Notes under the pieces: model-generated
What the model was told of the DNA's origin: nothing
What the model saw: only the letters and a program-made list of their open reading frames with translations
Databases searched by the model: none
Source of the DNA: Actinomycetota bacterium
GTDB taxonomy: Bacteria > Actinomycetota > Acidimicrobiia > Acidimicrobiales > Ilumatobacteraceae
Length of the DNA stretch: 22,133 bases
Assembly (NCBI GenBank): GCA_018882725.1
Contig: VERK01000013.1
Location: forward strand, 1-22,133
Reading direction: 5' to 3'
Shown here: in pieces, positions 6,487 to 13,143 of the stretch
How the letters are laid out: the number at the start of each line of letters is the position of its first letter
How positions within the stretch are numbered: position 1 is the first letter of the stretch
Translations under genes and position numbers: made by a program

Positions 6487-7566
6487 ATGATCCTCTCGTC
6501 GCTCACCACCACTCGCGCCGACTTCGCGCGCGAAACCGGATGGGACCCCAAACCCGAAGGCTTGTGCCGCGGAGAAGTGTGCGTTCCCGCACCCGGTGCT
6601 CTCGACGGTGACACCGTCGACGTGAAGGTCGCCGCCGACCGACTCGGTATGCCACTCGTCCACGACGAGCTTCACGGCGTGTGGTCGCTCGGTCCGGCCA
6701 CATTGGGCGGACGCGCACTCACCACTGCTGTCGCGGCCGATCCCGATCTCGTCGACTTCTCCGGTAACAACTTCAAACTCTCGTCACTGCGCGGCAAGAA
6801 GATCGTCTTCGTCGCGTGGTCGAGTTATTGAGGTTGCCGCACCAGCCTGCCCGGGTGGCAGGCGCTTCACACCGAAATCGAAAGCAAGAACGCCGTCGTC
6901 GTCACTGTTGCGCTCGACATCGAACCCGATCACGCTCGTCCATGGTCGGAAGCTGGAAAGCCCACGCATCCGTGCGTCGTCGATACCACTCACGCCACTG
7001 GTTCTCTCTTCGGATTCACCAACATTCCGATGGCGGTCTGGATCGACGAAGATGGCAATCTCGTGCGCCCAGCCGAATCGGCCTCCATCGAACGCAGTCC
7101 GCTTCGCGACATGGAGGTTCCGCCCGGACTACCCGAGCGCCTCGACGCGATGTACCGCGCAGTGAAGGCAATCCCCGATGACGCCGATGCGTATCGCGCC
7201 GCCATCCTCGACTGGGTCGACAACGGAGCCAAAAGCCAGTACGCGCTCACTCCCGACGAGGTGATCGAGCGGAGCCAACCCCACGGCAATGACGAAGCCC
7301 GTGCGGCCGCCTGCTTCCAACTCGGCGAGTACTTGCGTCGCACGGTTGGCCACGACGCCGCCATCTCGTGGTGGCGCGAAGCCCACCGTCTCCACCCGAA
7401 GAATCTCACCTACAAGCGTCAGGCCTGGACGCTCGTCACAACTGCGCAAGGTGCCACCGAAAACGATCTGATGCAGGGCCCGAACGAGGTGTACGAGAGC
7501 AACCTCCTCGACGACGTCCTCGACGCCGGTGGATTCGGAGCGTTCCTCGTCCGTCCGCAACTCTGA
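6487..7566 (+). CDS. Thioredoxin-fold selenoprotein (Sec-Gly-Cys, TlpA/redoxin-like) with C-terminal helical domain
   Basis: Reading TGA at 6829-6831 as selenocysteine gives 359 residues. Residues 1-85 form an N-terminal region with a Cys pair (C27-x4-C32). A redoxin fold of the AhpC-TSA/TlpA type covers about 85-205: F-K-L-S-S-L-R-G-K-K-I-V-F-V-A-W-S-S-Y, Sec115-Gly-Cys117-R, L-P-G-W-Q-A-L, the V-V-x-V-A-L-D strand, the cis-Pro loop N-I-P, then V-W-I-D-E-D-G-N. Residues 210-359 are helical with one TPR-like repeat (A-I-S-W-W-R-E-A-H-R-L-H-P). Cys homologues would read W-C-G-C, so the TGA falls exactly on the attacking Cys. No other stop occurs in the frame up to 7564. Role: probably thiol-disulfide or peroxide reduction, in the cytoplasm because no signal peptide is seen. 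Alternatives are a sequencing error or nonsense mutation; the adjacent SECIS-like hairpin argues against both. Confidence 0.85.
6829..6831 (+). other. In-frame TGA, proposed selenocysteine codon (residue 115)
   Basis: The codons around it read tgg-tcg-agt-tat-TGA-ggt-tgc-cgc, that is W-S-S-Y-Sec-G-C-R. Thioredoxin-like proteins of this class carry Cys at this position. A conventional annotator would end one gene here and start a second at an internal Met such as 7030, splitting the protein. Confidence 0.82.
6845..6863 (+). promoter_or_regulatory. Putative bacterial SECIS hairpin
   Basis: The arms GCCUGCC (6845-6851) and GGCAGGC (6857-6863) pair perfectly over 7 bp and close a 5-nt loop CGGGU (6852-6856). 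The stem begins 13 nt after the TGA and the apical loop 20 nt after it. The loop has G in its second position. These distances and the loop G agree with the bacterial SECIS rules as I recall them (loop 16-37 nt after UGA, small loop, G among the first two loop bases). It lies inside the coding sequence, as bacterial elements do, and would recruit SelB with Sec-tRNA. The pairing is seen; function is inferred. Confidence 0.75.
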
Positions 7567-7570
7567 CGAG

Positions 7571-7576
7571 TAGCCT
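7571..7576 (+). promoter_or_regulatory. Leaderless -10 hexamer of the PAC2-family gene
   Basis: TAGCCT, then 7 nt (cggtcca), then the ATG at 7584. It lies right after the stop of the selenoprotein gene, so the PAC2 gene likely has its own promoter. Confidence 0.58.
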
Positions 7577-7583
7577 CGGTCCA

Positions 7584-8555
7584 ATGGCCGAGCTCGAGCA
7601 CGTCCGGTGGATTCGTCGACCGGAACTGCGTCGCCCGTACATGGTCGCGGCCTTCACGGGATGGAACGATGCCGCTGACGCCGCCAGTTCGGCCGTGAAG
7701 CATCTCGTCGAATCGATGAACGCCACACCGTTGGCCGAGATCGACCCCGAGGAATTCACCGACTTCGCCACCATCCGCCCGCACGTTCGCTTGAACGACG
7801 GTGGCAACCGTCAGATCGTGTGGCCGACTGTGAGCATGTGGACCGCCGACGCCGGCGATCGGGACATCATTCTCGTTCTGGGTCCCGAGCCGGCACTCCA
7901 ATGGAAGTTGTTCTGCAAGCAGATCGTTGGTGTGGCGCAGACCTACAAGGTGAGCACGATCGTGTCACTCGGCGCGCTCTTGGCCGACGTTCCGCATCGT
8001 CGCCCCACGCAGGTTCTCGGCACCGCCGCCGATCAAGCCGCGATCGATCGCCACGATCTGCGTCGCAGTCAATACGAAGGACCAACCGGCATCGTCGGCG
8101 TGTTGAGCGACTCCTGTCATCGCGCGAGCATGTCGAGCATCTCACTGTGGGGGGCCGTACCGGCCTACGCCGCACAGATCGCCTCGCCCAAGGCCGCCCT
8201 CGCTCTCGTCGAGCGACTCAGCGAAATTCTCGACGTCGATCTGCCCACGGTGTCACTCGTCGAGTCGGTCGAGGCCTACGACGCACAAGTCGATCAACTC
8301 ATCGCCAACGACCCGTCGCTCACGCGGTATCTCGAGCGCATCGAAGCGCTGGGCGACGACGATGACGATGAGTACGAATTCGATGACGATGATGACGACG
8401 ACATCGAACTCTTGATCGACGAGGAAGACGGGGATTCGGCGCTTCCACCCGACGATCGTCCGCGCGACGACACTCCGCTACCCGACGGTCCGGTCGACAG
8501 CGATGCTCTGATGGCTGAAGTCGAGCAGTTCTTGCGTAGTCAGCGCGACGACTGA
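7584..8555 (+). CDS. PAC2-family protein (proteasome-assembly-chaperone-like)
   Basis: A 323-residue protein with a PAC2 domain (PF09754 in my recognition) at about residues 15-235: Y-M-V-A-A-F-T-G-W-N-D-A-A-D-A-A near the start, I-I-L-V-L-G-P-E-P-A, the T-I-V-S-L-G-A-L-L-A-D-V-P-H-R-R-P segment, Y-E-G-P-T-G-I-V-G and W-G-A-V-P-A-Y. Actinobacterial members are tied to proteasome or protein-quality control by homology, without a firm biochemical role. The C-terminal 70 residues are strikingly acidic: two runs of Asp with few other residues at about 259-277, then a Glu/Asp/Pro-rich tail. The start at 7584 follows the TAGCCT box; the longer frame from 7368 overlaps the selenoprotein gene. Confidence 0.87.
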   Translation: MAELEHVRWIRRPELRRPYMVAAFTGWNDAADAASSAVKHLVESMNATPLAEIDPEEFTDFATIRPHVRLNDGGNRQIVWPTVSMWTADAGDRDIILVLGPEPALQWKLFCKQIVGVAQTYKVSTIVSLGALLADVPHRRPTQVLGTAADQAAIDRHDLRRSQYEGPTGIVGVLSDSCHRASMSSISLWGAVPAYAAQIASPKAALALVERLSEILDVDLPTVSLVESVEAYDAQVDQLIANDPSLTRYLERIEALGDDDDDEYEFDDDDDDDIELLIDEEDGDSALPPDDRPRDDTPLPDGPVDSDALMAEVEQFLRSQRDD

Positions 8556-8568
8556 GTCGCGCGCAGCA

Positions 8569-9270
8569 TCACTGTTCGCCGTTGCGCCACACCGGCGAAC
8601 GCGGTGGATCGAACGTTGCCGGGCCACTGCTTCCGGCAATGGCGGCGAAGGCCATCGGGCCCCACCACTGAGCACCCGCGGTCGGTTCGGGTAACCCTTC
8701 ACGACCGAACCAACCGATTCCACTCGTCTCGAGAGGGTGACCCTGGAGGTCGCCGCCCACCGCGCGACAGTGGAACAGGAGCATGTACATACCGAATCGG
8801 CTGAAGCCCATGCGTTGGCCGTCGACGACGCCGAGCAGTTGCACCGGCTCGCATTCGATGCCAGTTTCTTCGTGTACTTCCTTGATGGCGACTTCAGAAG
8901 GTGAATAGCCCACGTCGGCCCAACCCGTGGGATACAACCACACTCCCGAATCGGGTCGTCGCACCAGCAAGATCTCACCGTCGTCGTTCCCGACGATCGC
9001 GCCGATGGCCACTTTCGGGGTGACGTAACCCGGGACTCCTTCGCCGATCGACTCCATCCATTCCTGGACGAAGTGATCCTGTTCACGTCGAACCTCGAGC
9101 GCCTCGTCGGCGGCAGCCTTGATGTCGGCTGCGACATGGAGCACTTCTTCGTAACGCTCGCGTTCGTACAGGTTCTGCGTGAAACCCATGCCGGTGCGCG
9201 CGATCCCGGCCAACGTCTCGCTCCAGCGCACGAGATCGCGCGTGAAGTCGGTGGGTGTCGCGTCGGACAT
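8569..9270 (-). CDS. NUDIX hydrolase with N-terminal helical domain
   Basis: A 233-residue protein. The N-terminal 85 residues (R-W-S-E-T-L-A-G-I-A-R-T-G-M-G-F-T, then a helical stretch) resemble the Nudix_N_4 domain found ahead of some nucleoside-diphosphate hydrolases. The NUDIX core follows: P-K-V-A-I-G-A-I-V, W-L-Y-P-T-G-W-A-D-V-G, and the box ending K-E-V-H-E-E-T-G-I. The first Glu of the canonical G-x5-E is Tyr and the usual R-E is K-E, while the metal-binding E-E-T-G pair is intact. It likely hydrolyses a nucleoside diphosphate linked to another group. It converges with the PAC2 gene (13 nt) and lies 20 nt downstream of glnD but has its own TACCGT box. Confidence 0.87.
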   Translation of the reverse strand: MSDATPTDFTRDLVRWSETLAGIARTGMGFTQNLYERERYEEVLHVAADIKAAADEALEVRREQDHFVQEWMESIGEGVPGYVTPKVAIGAIVGNDDGEILLVRRPDSGVWLYPTGWADVGYSPSEVAIKEVHEETGIECEPVQLLGVVDGQRMGFSRFGMYMLLFHCRAVGGDLQGHPLETSGIGWFGREGLPEPTAGAQWWGPMAFAAIAGSSGPATFDPPRSPVWRNGEQ

Positions 9271-9276
9271 ACCGAC

Positions 9277-9282
9277 ACGGTA
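9277..9282 (-). promoter_or_regulatory. Leaderless -10 hexamer of the NUDIX gene
   Basis: On the minus strand TACCGT is followed by 6 nt (gtcggt) and the ATG at 9270. It occupies the 20-nt gap after the glnD stop. Confidence 0.5.
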
Positions 9283-9290
9283 CTACTGGT

Positions 9291-11579
9291 TCAGCGCGTG
9301 GGCGAGGGCGTCAAGGTGTACAGAATCGCCCGCTCGACCTCGGATCGGTGGAAGGCATCCACAAGCTTCGTTCCCGACGCCGAGCGCACGTAGAACGAGT
9401 CGACCACTTCGTCGCCGATGGTCTGCACCGTCGCGTGCCGAATGTCCAAACCCACCTCGGCCATGGCCTTCGTGATGCGATGCAGCACCCCGAGTTCGTC
9501 GGGCGCCCGCACTTCGATCACGGTTGCGTTCGACGATGCTTCGTCGAAGAACGTGACTCGCGGTGACGCCAACGCTCCAGCCGAGCGACGACGACGCTTG
9601 TACGTGAGGGCTCGTTCGGCGAGCCGCGCTTCGATCGCCAACTCGCCGCGCAGAGCACGCTCGAGATTCTTCACGATCGGTTCCCATTCGATCGGCCCGT
9701 GCGTCGGGATCTGAACCGTGAAGCGCGATGCGGCCATGCCCTGTTCGTCGGAGTGCGCTTGCGCACCGAGAACACCCAGACCGTGCAGGGCCATGACACC
9801 GGCGACACGGCTGAACGTTCCGGGTCGGTCGGGTGAGACCACGGTGACCGCATCGGCTGATGTGGCAACTCGGATCTCGCCGGTGGCCATCAGCGCCAAG
9901 ACCTCGGCGTCGGGGAACAGTCGCCATTGCACGTCATCGACTGCACCGCCACCAAGAACGGAGTGCGTCCGGCTCACGAGTTCGGAGACCAACTCGGCTT
10001 TCCACGATCCCCAGGCCGATGTGCCGGTGGCCAAGCTGTCGGCCTCGGTGAGCGCGTGCAACAGATCGAGAACCAACGGTGACTTCACGGCCTCGGCGAC
10101 GAACTTCGCGGTGGCCGGATCACCAAGGTCGCGACGAGTAGCGGCATCGGCAAGCGTGAGGTGGTGCTGAACCATCGTCTGAACGACCACGACATCGTCG
10201 GGCGACAGACCGATGCGCGGACCGATTCGGGCGACGAGTTCGACACCAACATCGGTGTGATCGCCGGGATAACCCTTGCCGATGTCGTGAAACAGCGCAC
10301 CGAGCACCAGGAGGTCGGGGCGCGACACACGATGTGCGAGGTCGCTCGCGTTAGCCGTTGCCTCCCACAAGTGCCGATCGACGGTGAAGCGGTGATACGC
10401 GTTGCGCTGCGGACGGCTGCGATTGGGTGCCCATTCCGGAAGGATCTTCACCCACAACCCGCGTTGATCGAGCGATTCGAGAACCGGGATCGCGTCGTGG
10501 CCGGTGAGCAACAAGCCGACGAGATCATCGACCGCGCCGGCTGGCCAGGGTGTAGTCATGGCCGGACTCGACTGGGCCAGGCGATCGAGAGTCGGACGAT
10601 CGATTCGCGTGCGTTGGCGAGCCGCTGATGCCGCGACGCGCAGCAACAACGACGGGTCGGATGCCGGGTCGACGTCGTCGGCCAGATGAACCTCACCGTG
10701 TCGCAAGATCACACCCGGCGCAAGGAGACGATCAGGTTCGTGTTTCGCGCCGGTTGCCGACACTCGCGCCCAGACCTCGTCACCGACCCACGAAACCGAA
10801 CGGCCGGCGTTCGACAGCGCGGCGGCAAGTGCGTCGGCGTTCGGATATCCGCACGCAGTAGCCACCGCATCTTGATCTTCGAGGTGGAGAACCTCCACCG
10901 CACGACCAGCGTGACGGTGCAATGCCACGCGAATCGACATCAAGACATCACGACCAGCATCGAGGGACGCCCGATCGGAACGAGAGATCTCCACGCCCGC
11001 CGCCTCGGCCCACACCAAGGCATGAATGTCGCGAAGGCCGCCGTAACCCTCTTTCACGTTCGGCTCGAGCAAGAACGCCACCTCGCCATTTTCGGCCTGC
11101 CGAGAACGAACTCGCTTCATCAACTCGGGCAGGCGATCCTTCGACGCCTTCCAGACGCGTGTCGCCGCATCAAATAGCTCTCGTGTGAGCTCTTCATCGC
11201 CCGCGATGTGGCGCGACGACAGCAGTGCGGTCGCCGTGTCGAGCTCGGTCTTCGCGACCTCGAGTACTTGCTTCACGGTTCCCACCGAATGCCCGAGCTT
11301 CACCCCCGCATCCCAAATCGGGTACCAGATCTTGGAAGCGATCTCGTCGATGTTCTTCACCCCGTCGTGCAGCAGCACGACATCGAGATCACTGAACGGT
11401 GCGAGTTCACCGCGTCCGTATCCACCGTTGGCGACGAGAGCGCAACGCTTCGACAACCTCTGACCGTCCACGGCCGACGACCACAGGTCGACCAGCCACG
11501 CATCGGTCACTCGGCATAGTTCGCGCGTGAAGCGAGTTCCCCGCAACGACGGATCTTCGAGAACGGCGCGTCGAGCCAT
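9291..11579 (-). CDS. glnD: Bifunctional uridylyltransferase/uridylyl-removing enzyme (PII uridylyltransferase)
   Basis: A 762-residue GlnD, the glutamine-sensing enzyme that modifies PII proteins. Domains in order: nucleotidyltransferase with G-G-Y-G-R-G-E-L-A-P-F-S-D-L-D (about 52-66, Asp64 and Asp66 metal ligands); a helical linker; an HD hydrolase domain with L-F-H-D-I-G-K-G-Y-P-G-D-H (around 430-445); and two C-terminal ACT domains (V-S-P-D-R-P-G-T-F and A-P-D-E-L-G-V-L-H). Full family length. Two starts are possible: ATG 11579, preceded by AAGAAT and 6 nt and therefore leaderless-like, or GTG 11612 adding 11 residues. No amtB or glnK/glnB is adjacent, unlike the common amtB-glnK-glnD arrangement of many actinobacteria. 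A 20-bp dyad lies just upstream. Confidence 0.95.
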   Translation of the reverse strand: MARRAVLEDPSLRGTRFTRELCRVTDAWLVDLWSSAVDGQRLSKRCALVANGGYGRGELAPFSDLDVVLLHDGVKNIDEIASKIWYPIWDAGVKLGHSVGTVKQVLEVAKTELDTATALLSSRHIAGDEELTRELFDAATRVWKASKDRLPELMKRVRSRQAENGEVAFLLEPNVKEGYGGLRDIHALVWAEAAGVEISRSDRASLDAGRDVLMSIRVALHRHAGRAVEVLHLEDQDAVATACGYPNADALAAALSNAGRSVSWVGDEVWARVSATGAKHEPDRLLAPGVILRHGEVHLADDVDPASDPSLLLRVAASAARQRTRIDRPTLDRLAQSSPAMTTPWPAGAVDDLVGLLLTGHDAIPVLESLDQRGLWVKILPEWAPNRSRPQRNAYHRFTVDRHLWEATANASDLAHRVSRPDLLVLGALFHDIGKGYPGDHTDVGVELVARIGPRIGLSPDDVVVVQTMVQHHLTLADAATRRDLGDPATAKFVAEAVKSPLVLDLLHALTEADSLATGTSAWGSWKAELVSELVSRTHSVLGGGAVDDVQWRLFPDAEVLALMATGEIRVATSADAVTVVSPDRPGTFSRVAGVMALHGLGVLGAQAHSDEQGMAASRFTVQIPTHGPIEWEPIVKNLERALRGELAIEARLAERALTYKRRRRSAGALASPRVTFFDEASSNATVIEVRAPDELGVLHRITKAMAEVGLDIRHATVQTIGDEVVDSFYVRSASGTKLVDAFHRSEVERAILYTLTPSPTR

Positions 11580-11630
11580 GAGCTCATTCTTTCGGTCCTC
11601 CGAGGGGGTCACGCCACGGGATCAATGGAT

Positions 11631-11650
11631 CCGGCGTGAATTCACACCGG
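11631..11650. repeat. Near-perfect 20-bp dyad upstream of glnD
   Basis: CCGGCGTGAATTCACACCGG is self-complementary with a single mismatched pair (C opposite A, position 5 against 16). It sits between the stop of the esterase gene (11660) and the glnD start, 18 nt before the GTG and 51 nt before the ATG. It could be an operator for glnD or, in RNA, a hairpin of 8 bp with an AAUU loop that ends the esterase message. No T-run follows, so an operator is the better guess. Confidence 0.5.
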
Positions 11651-11659
11651 CGAAACACT

Positions 11660-12610
11660 TCAGGCGGCCACTTGATCGAGGAATGCCTCGAGCTCACGCA
11701 GATTGGCGCCGAAGTCGGGGTCATGAAGCCGATAACGAGTCGGACCGGAGTCGACGATGTCGAGGCTCACCCGATCGAGTCCCACTTCATCGGCACGTGC
11801 TCGCAGGAGCCAGGCCTGCTCCACCAGCACGACGTCGTCGTCGGCGCCGTGAATGGCGTACACCGCCGGGTCACGCGCATCCAGCCATTCGAGAACCGAA
11901 CCCCGGCGCATCTCCGGTACCGAGCACGCGAGCACGAACGGATCGGGGGAATCACATCCGTACAACATGTTGACGATCCATCCCGCAGCCCACCACGGAT
12001 CGTCGCTGAAAGCGTTCACATCGAGAATCGCCGCGATGGTCACCACGGCATCGGGGCGCGACGACTGTGCCCGTAGTTCGGGGGGCAGCGTCGGATCGAC
12101 CAAGAGAGGTCGCATGTCGCCGAGGGCGACGGCAGCAGCAAGATGACCACCGGCCGAATGGCCCGACATCACGAGTCGATTCGGATCGATGCCCAACGAA
12201 GAGGCCTGAGACCGCACGAATCGCACCGCACGATCGACATCACGAATCGGTTCGGGAAAGAGCACACCCGGAGTGAGCCGGTAGTCGACCGACACGAACA
12301 CCCAACCGCGACGAACCTGCGCCTGCGCCAAGTAAGCCGCGTCACGGCGCGACCCGCCGTGCCAACCGCCTCCATGCACGTGAACGATCACGGGGCGTCG
12401 GTCGCTGGGCGACCAACCGGCCGGCGTGTACACATCGAGAACTTGTTCGTCGTCGGGGCCGTACGCGAGGGTCCGGGCCGGTGAGCCGACCTCGGTCATC
12501 CACGTCTCCAACCGCTCGTCGGCCGACGGATTCCGGGTCTCGCAAGCCGACGCGAGCAGCACCGTGCTCAGCGCGATGACAATTCGGGAGATGAGGCGCT
12601 GACGAAGCAC
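11660..12610 (-). CDS. Lipoprotein alpha/beta-hydrolase (esterase/lipase, HSL/BD-FAE-like)
   Basis: A 316-residue protein with a signal peptide and lipobox L-A-S-A-C (Cys23), so it is likely anchored on the outer face of the membrane. The hydrolase features are the oxyanion-hole motif H-G-G-G-W (79-83), the nucleophile elbow G-H-S-A-G-G (Ser152), the acid Asp in H-G-A-D-D-D (about 257), and the catalytic His in R-L-H-D (296). This is the arrangement of hormone-sensitive-lipase-like and BD-FAE-like carboxylesterases. The start is a GTG at 12610; a clear Shine-Dalgarno site is absent. It follows the small unknown gene by 85 nt and precedes glnD. Substrate unknown, probably a short-chain ester taken from outside the cell. 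Confidence 0.85.
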   Translation of the reverse strand: MLRQRLISRIVIALSTVLLASACETRNPSADERLETWMTEVGSPARTLAYGPDDEQVLDVYTPAGWSPSDRRPVIVHVHGGGWHGGSRRDAAYLAQAQVRRGWVFVSVDYRLTPGVLFPEPIRDVDRAVRFVRSQASSLGIDPNRLVMSGHSAGGHLAAAVALGDMRPLLVDPTLPPELRAQSSRPDAVVTIAAILDVNAFSDDPWWAAGWIVNMLYGCDSPDPFVLACSVPEMRRGSVLEWLDARDPAVYAIHGADDDVVLVEQAWLLRARADEVGLDRVSLDIVDSGPTRYRLHDPDFGANLRELEAFLDQVAA

Positions 12611-12683
12611 TTCACAATCGAACTAGCAACACGGGAACTTCGCGATATCGGGCTCGGCGTCATCCGTCACGATCACCCGGTAA

Positions 12684-12701
12684 CGGTCACATCGGTCACA
12701 T
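12684..12701. repeat. Tandem 9-bp direct repeat
   Basis: CGGTCACAT occurs twice head to tail (12684-12692 and 12693-12701). It spans the stop codon of the small unknown gene and lies about 75 bp upstream of the esterase start. It may be a binding site or chance. Confidence 0.4.
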
Positions 12702-13139
12702 TCGATCGCGCCGGCGGGTGATCACGGTGGCCGCCTTCCAGGCTCCCCACTCGAGACCCACTTCGGCGAGAGATTCGTCGATGTCGACCCACGTGGCCGG
12801 GCACAGCCCGAAATCATCATCGGGGAATGAACGCTGTTGGAACTCGTCACGCTCGACTCGTTGTGCTCCGAGGTCGCGCAACACGGCCGTGATCGGATCG
12901 GTCGCCGAACGAATGATCTGCAGCGGATTGTGTCGCTGCTCGAGGACATCGGTCTCGAACAAATGGCGTAAACGATCAAGAGCCGTTCGGGCCGCGTCAC
13001 CGATCACAGCGTCGCGTCGATGCACATCCACGCGCGGAACCATGTTCTGATCGCTGACGACTCGATCGAATGAACGTCGCAACCACGGCTCGAGCGAACC
13101 GCTCAGCGCGTCGAACAGCCTCTGCGAATACTCGTCCAC
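12696..13139 (-). CDS. Small protein of unknown function downstream of homospermidine synthase
   Basis: A 147-residue protein when started at the GTG at 13139, which lies 4 nt after the stop of homospermidine synthase; ATG 13187 would add 16 residues and overlap that gene by 44 nt. The sequence is mixed alpha/beta in character: an N-terminal helix (E-Y-S-Q-R-L-F-D-A-L), W-L-R-R-S-F-D-R-V, a central A-R-T-A-L-D-R-L-R-H-L-F, then N-P-L-Q-I-I-R-S-A, D-D-D-F-G-L-C-P-A-T-W-V-D-I-D and a basic end R-R-R-D-R-M. No signal peptide, membrane segment or family is recognised. Its tight coupling suggests a shared function or simply shared expression. Confidence 0.7.
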   Translation of the reverse strand: MDEYSQRLFDALSGSLEPWLRRSFDRVVSDQNMVPRVDVHRRDAVIGDAARTALDRLRHLFETDVLEQRHNPLQIIRSATDPITAVLRDLGAQRVERDEFQQRSFPDDDFGLCPATWVDIDESLAEVGLEWGAWKAATVITRRRDRM

Positions 13140-13143
13140 CAGA

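Noticed and set aside
6487..7566. Pseudogene or frameshift reading of the TGA-interrupted redoxin gene
   Set aside because: The frame is unchanged on both sides, no other stop occurs in 360 codons, codon bias stays uniform, the TGA falls exactly on the expected catalytic Cys, and a SECIS-like hairpin follows. A random nonsense mutation would not be expected to meet all these conditions.
7030..7566. Separate 178-residue gene starting at ATG 7030
   Set aside because: That ATG lies inside the redoxin fold, right after the cis-Pro loop, with no ribosome-binding site or leaderless box. It is the downstream part of the selenoprotein.
8359..8405. GAC/GAT-rich stretch as a microsatellite or CRISPR-like repeat
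   Set aside because: It is an in-frame poly-Asp coding tract within the PAC2-family gene, without spacers or regular units.
9300..11500. Several 100-160-residue plus-strand frames opposite glnD
   Set aside because: They are mirror frames of a high-GC gene, rich in Arg/His/Ser/Thr, with no recognisable domain. The minus-strand glnD domains are unambiguous.
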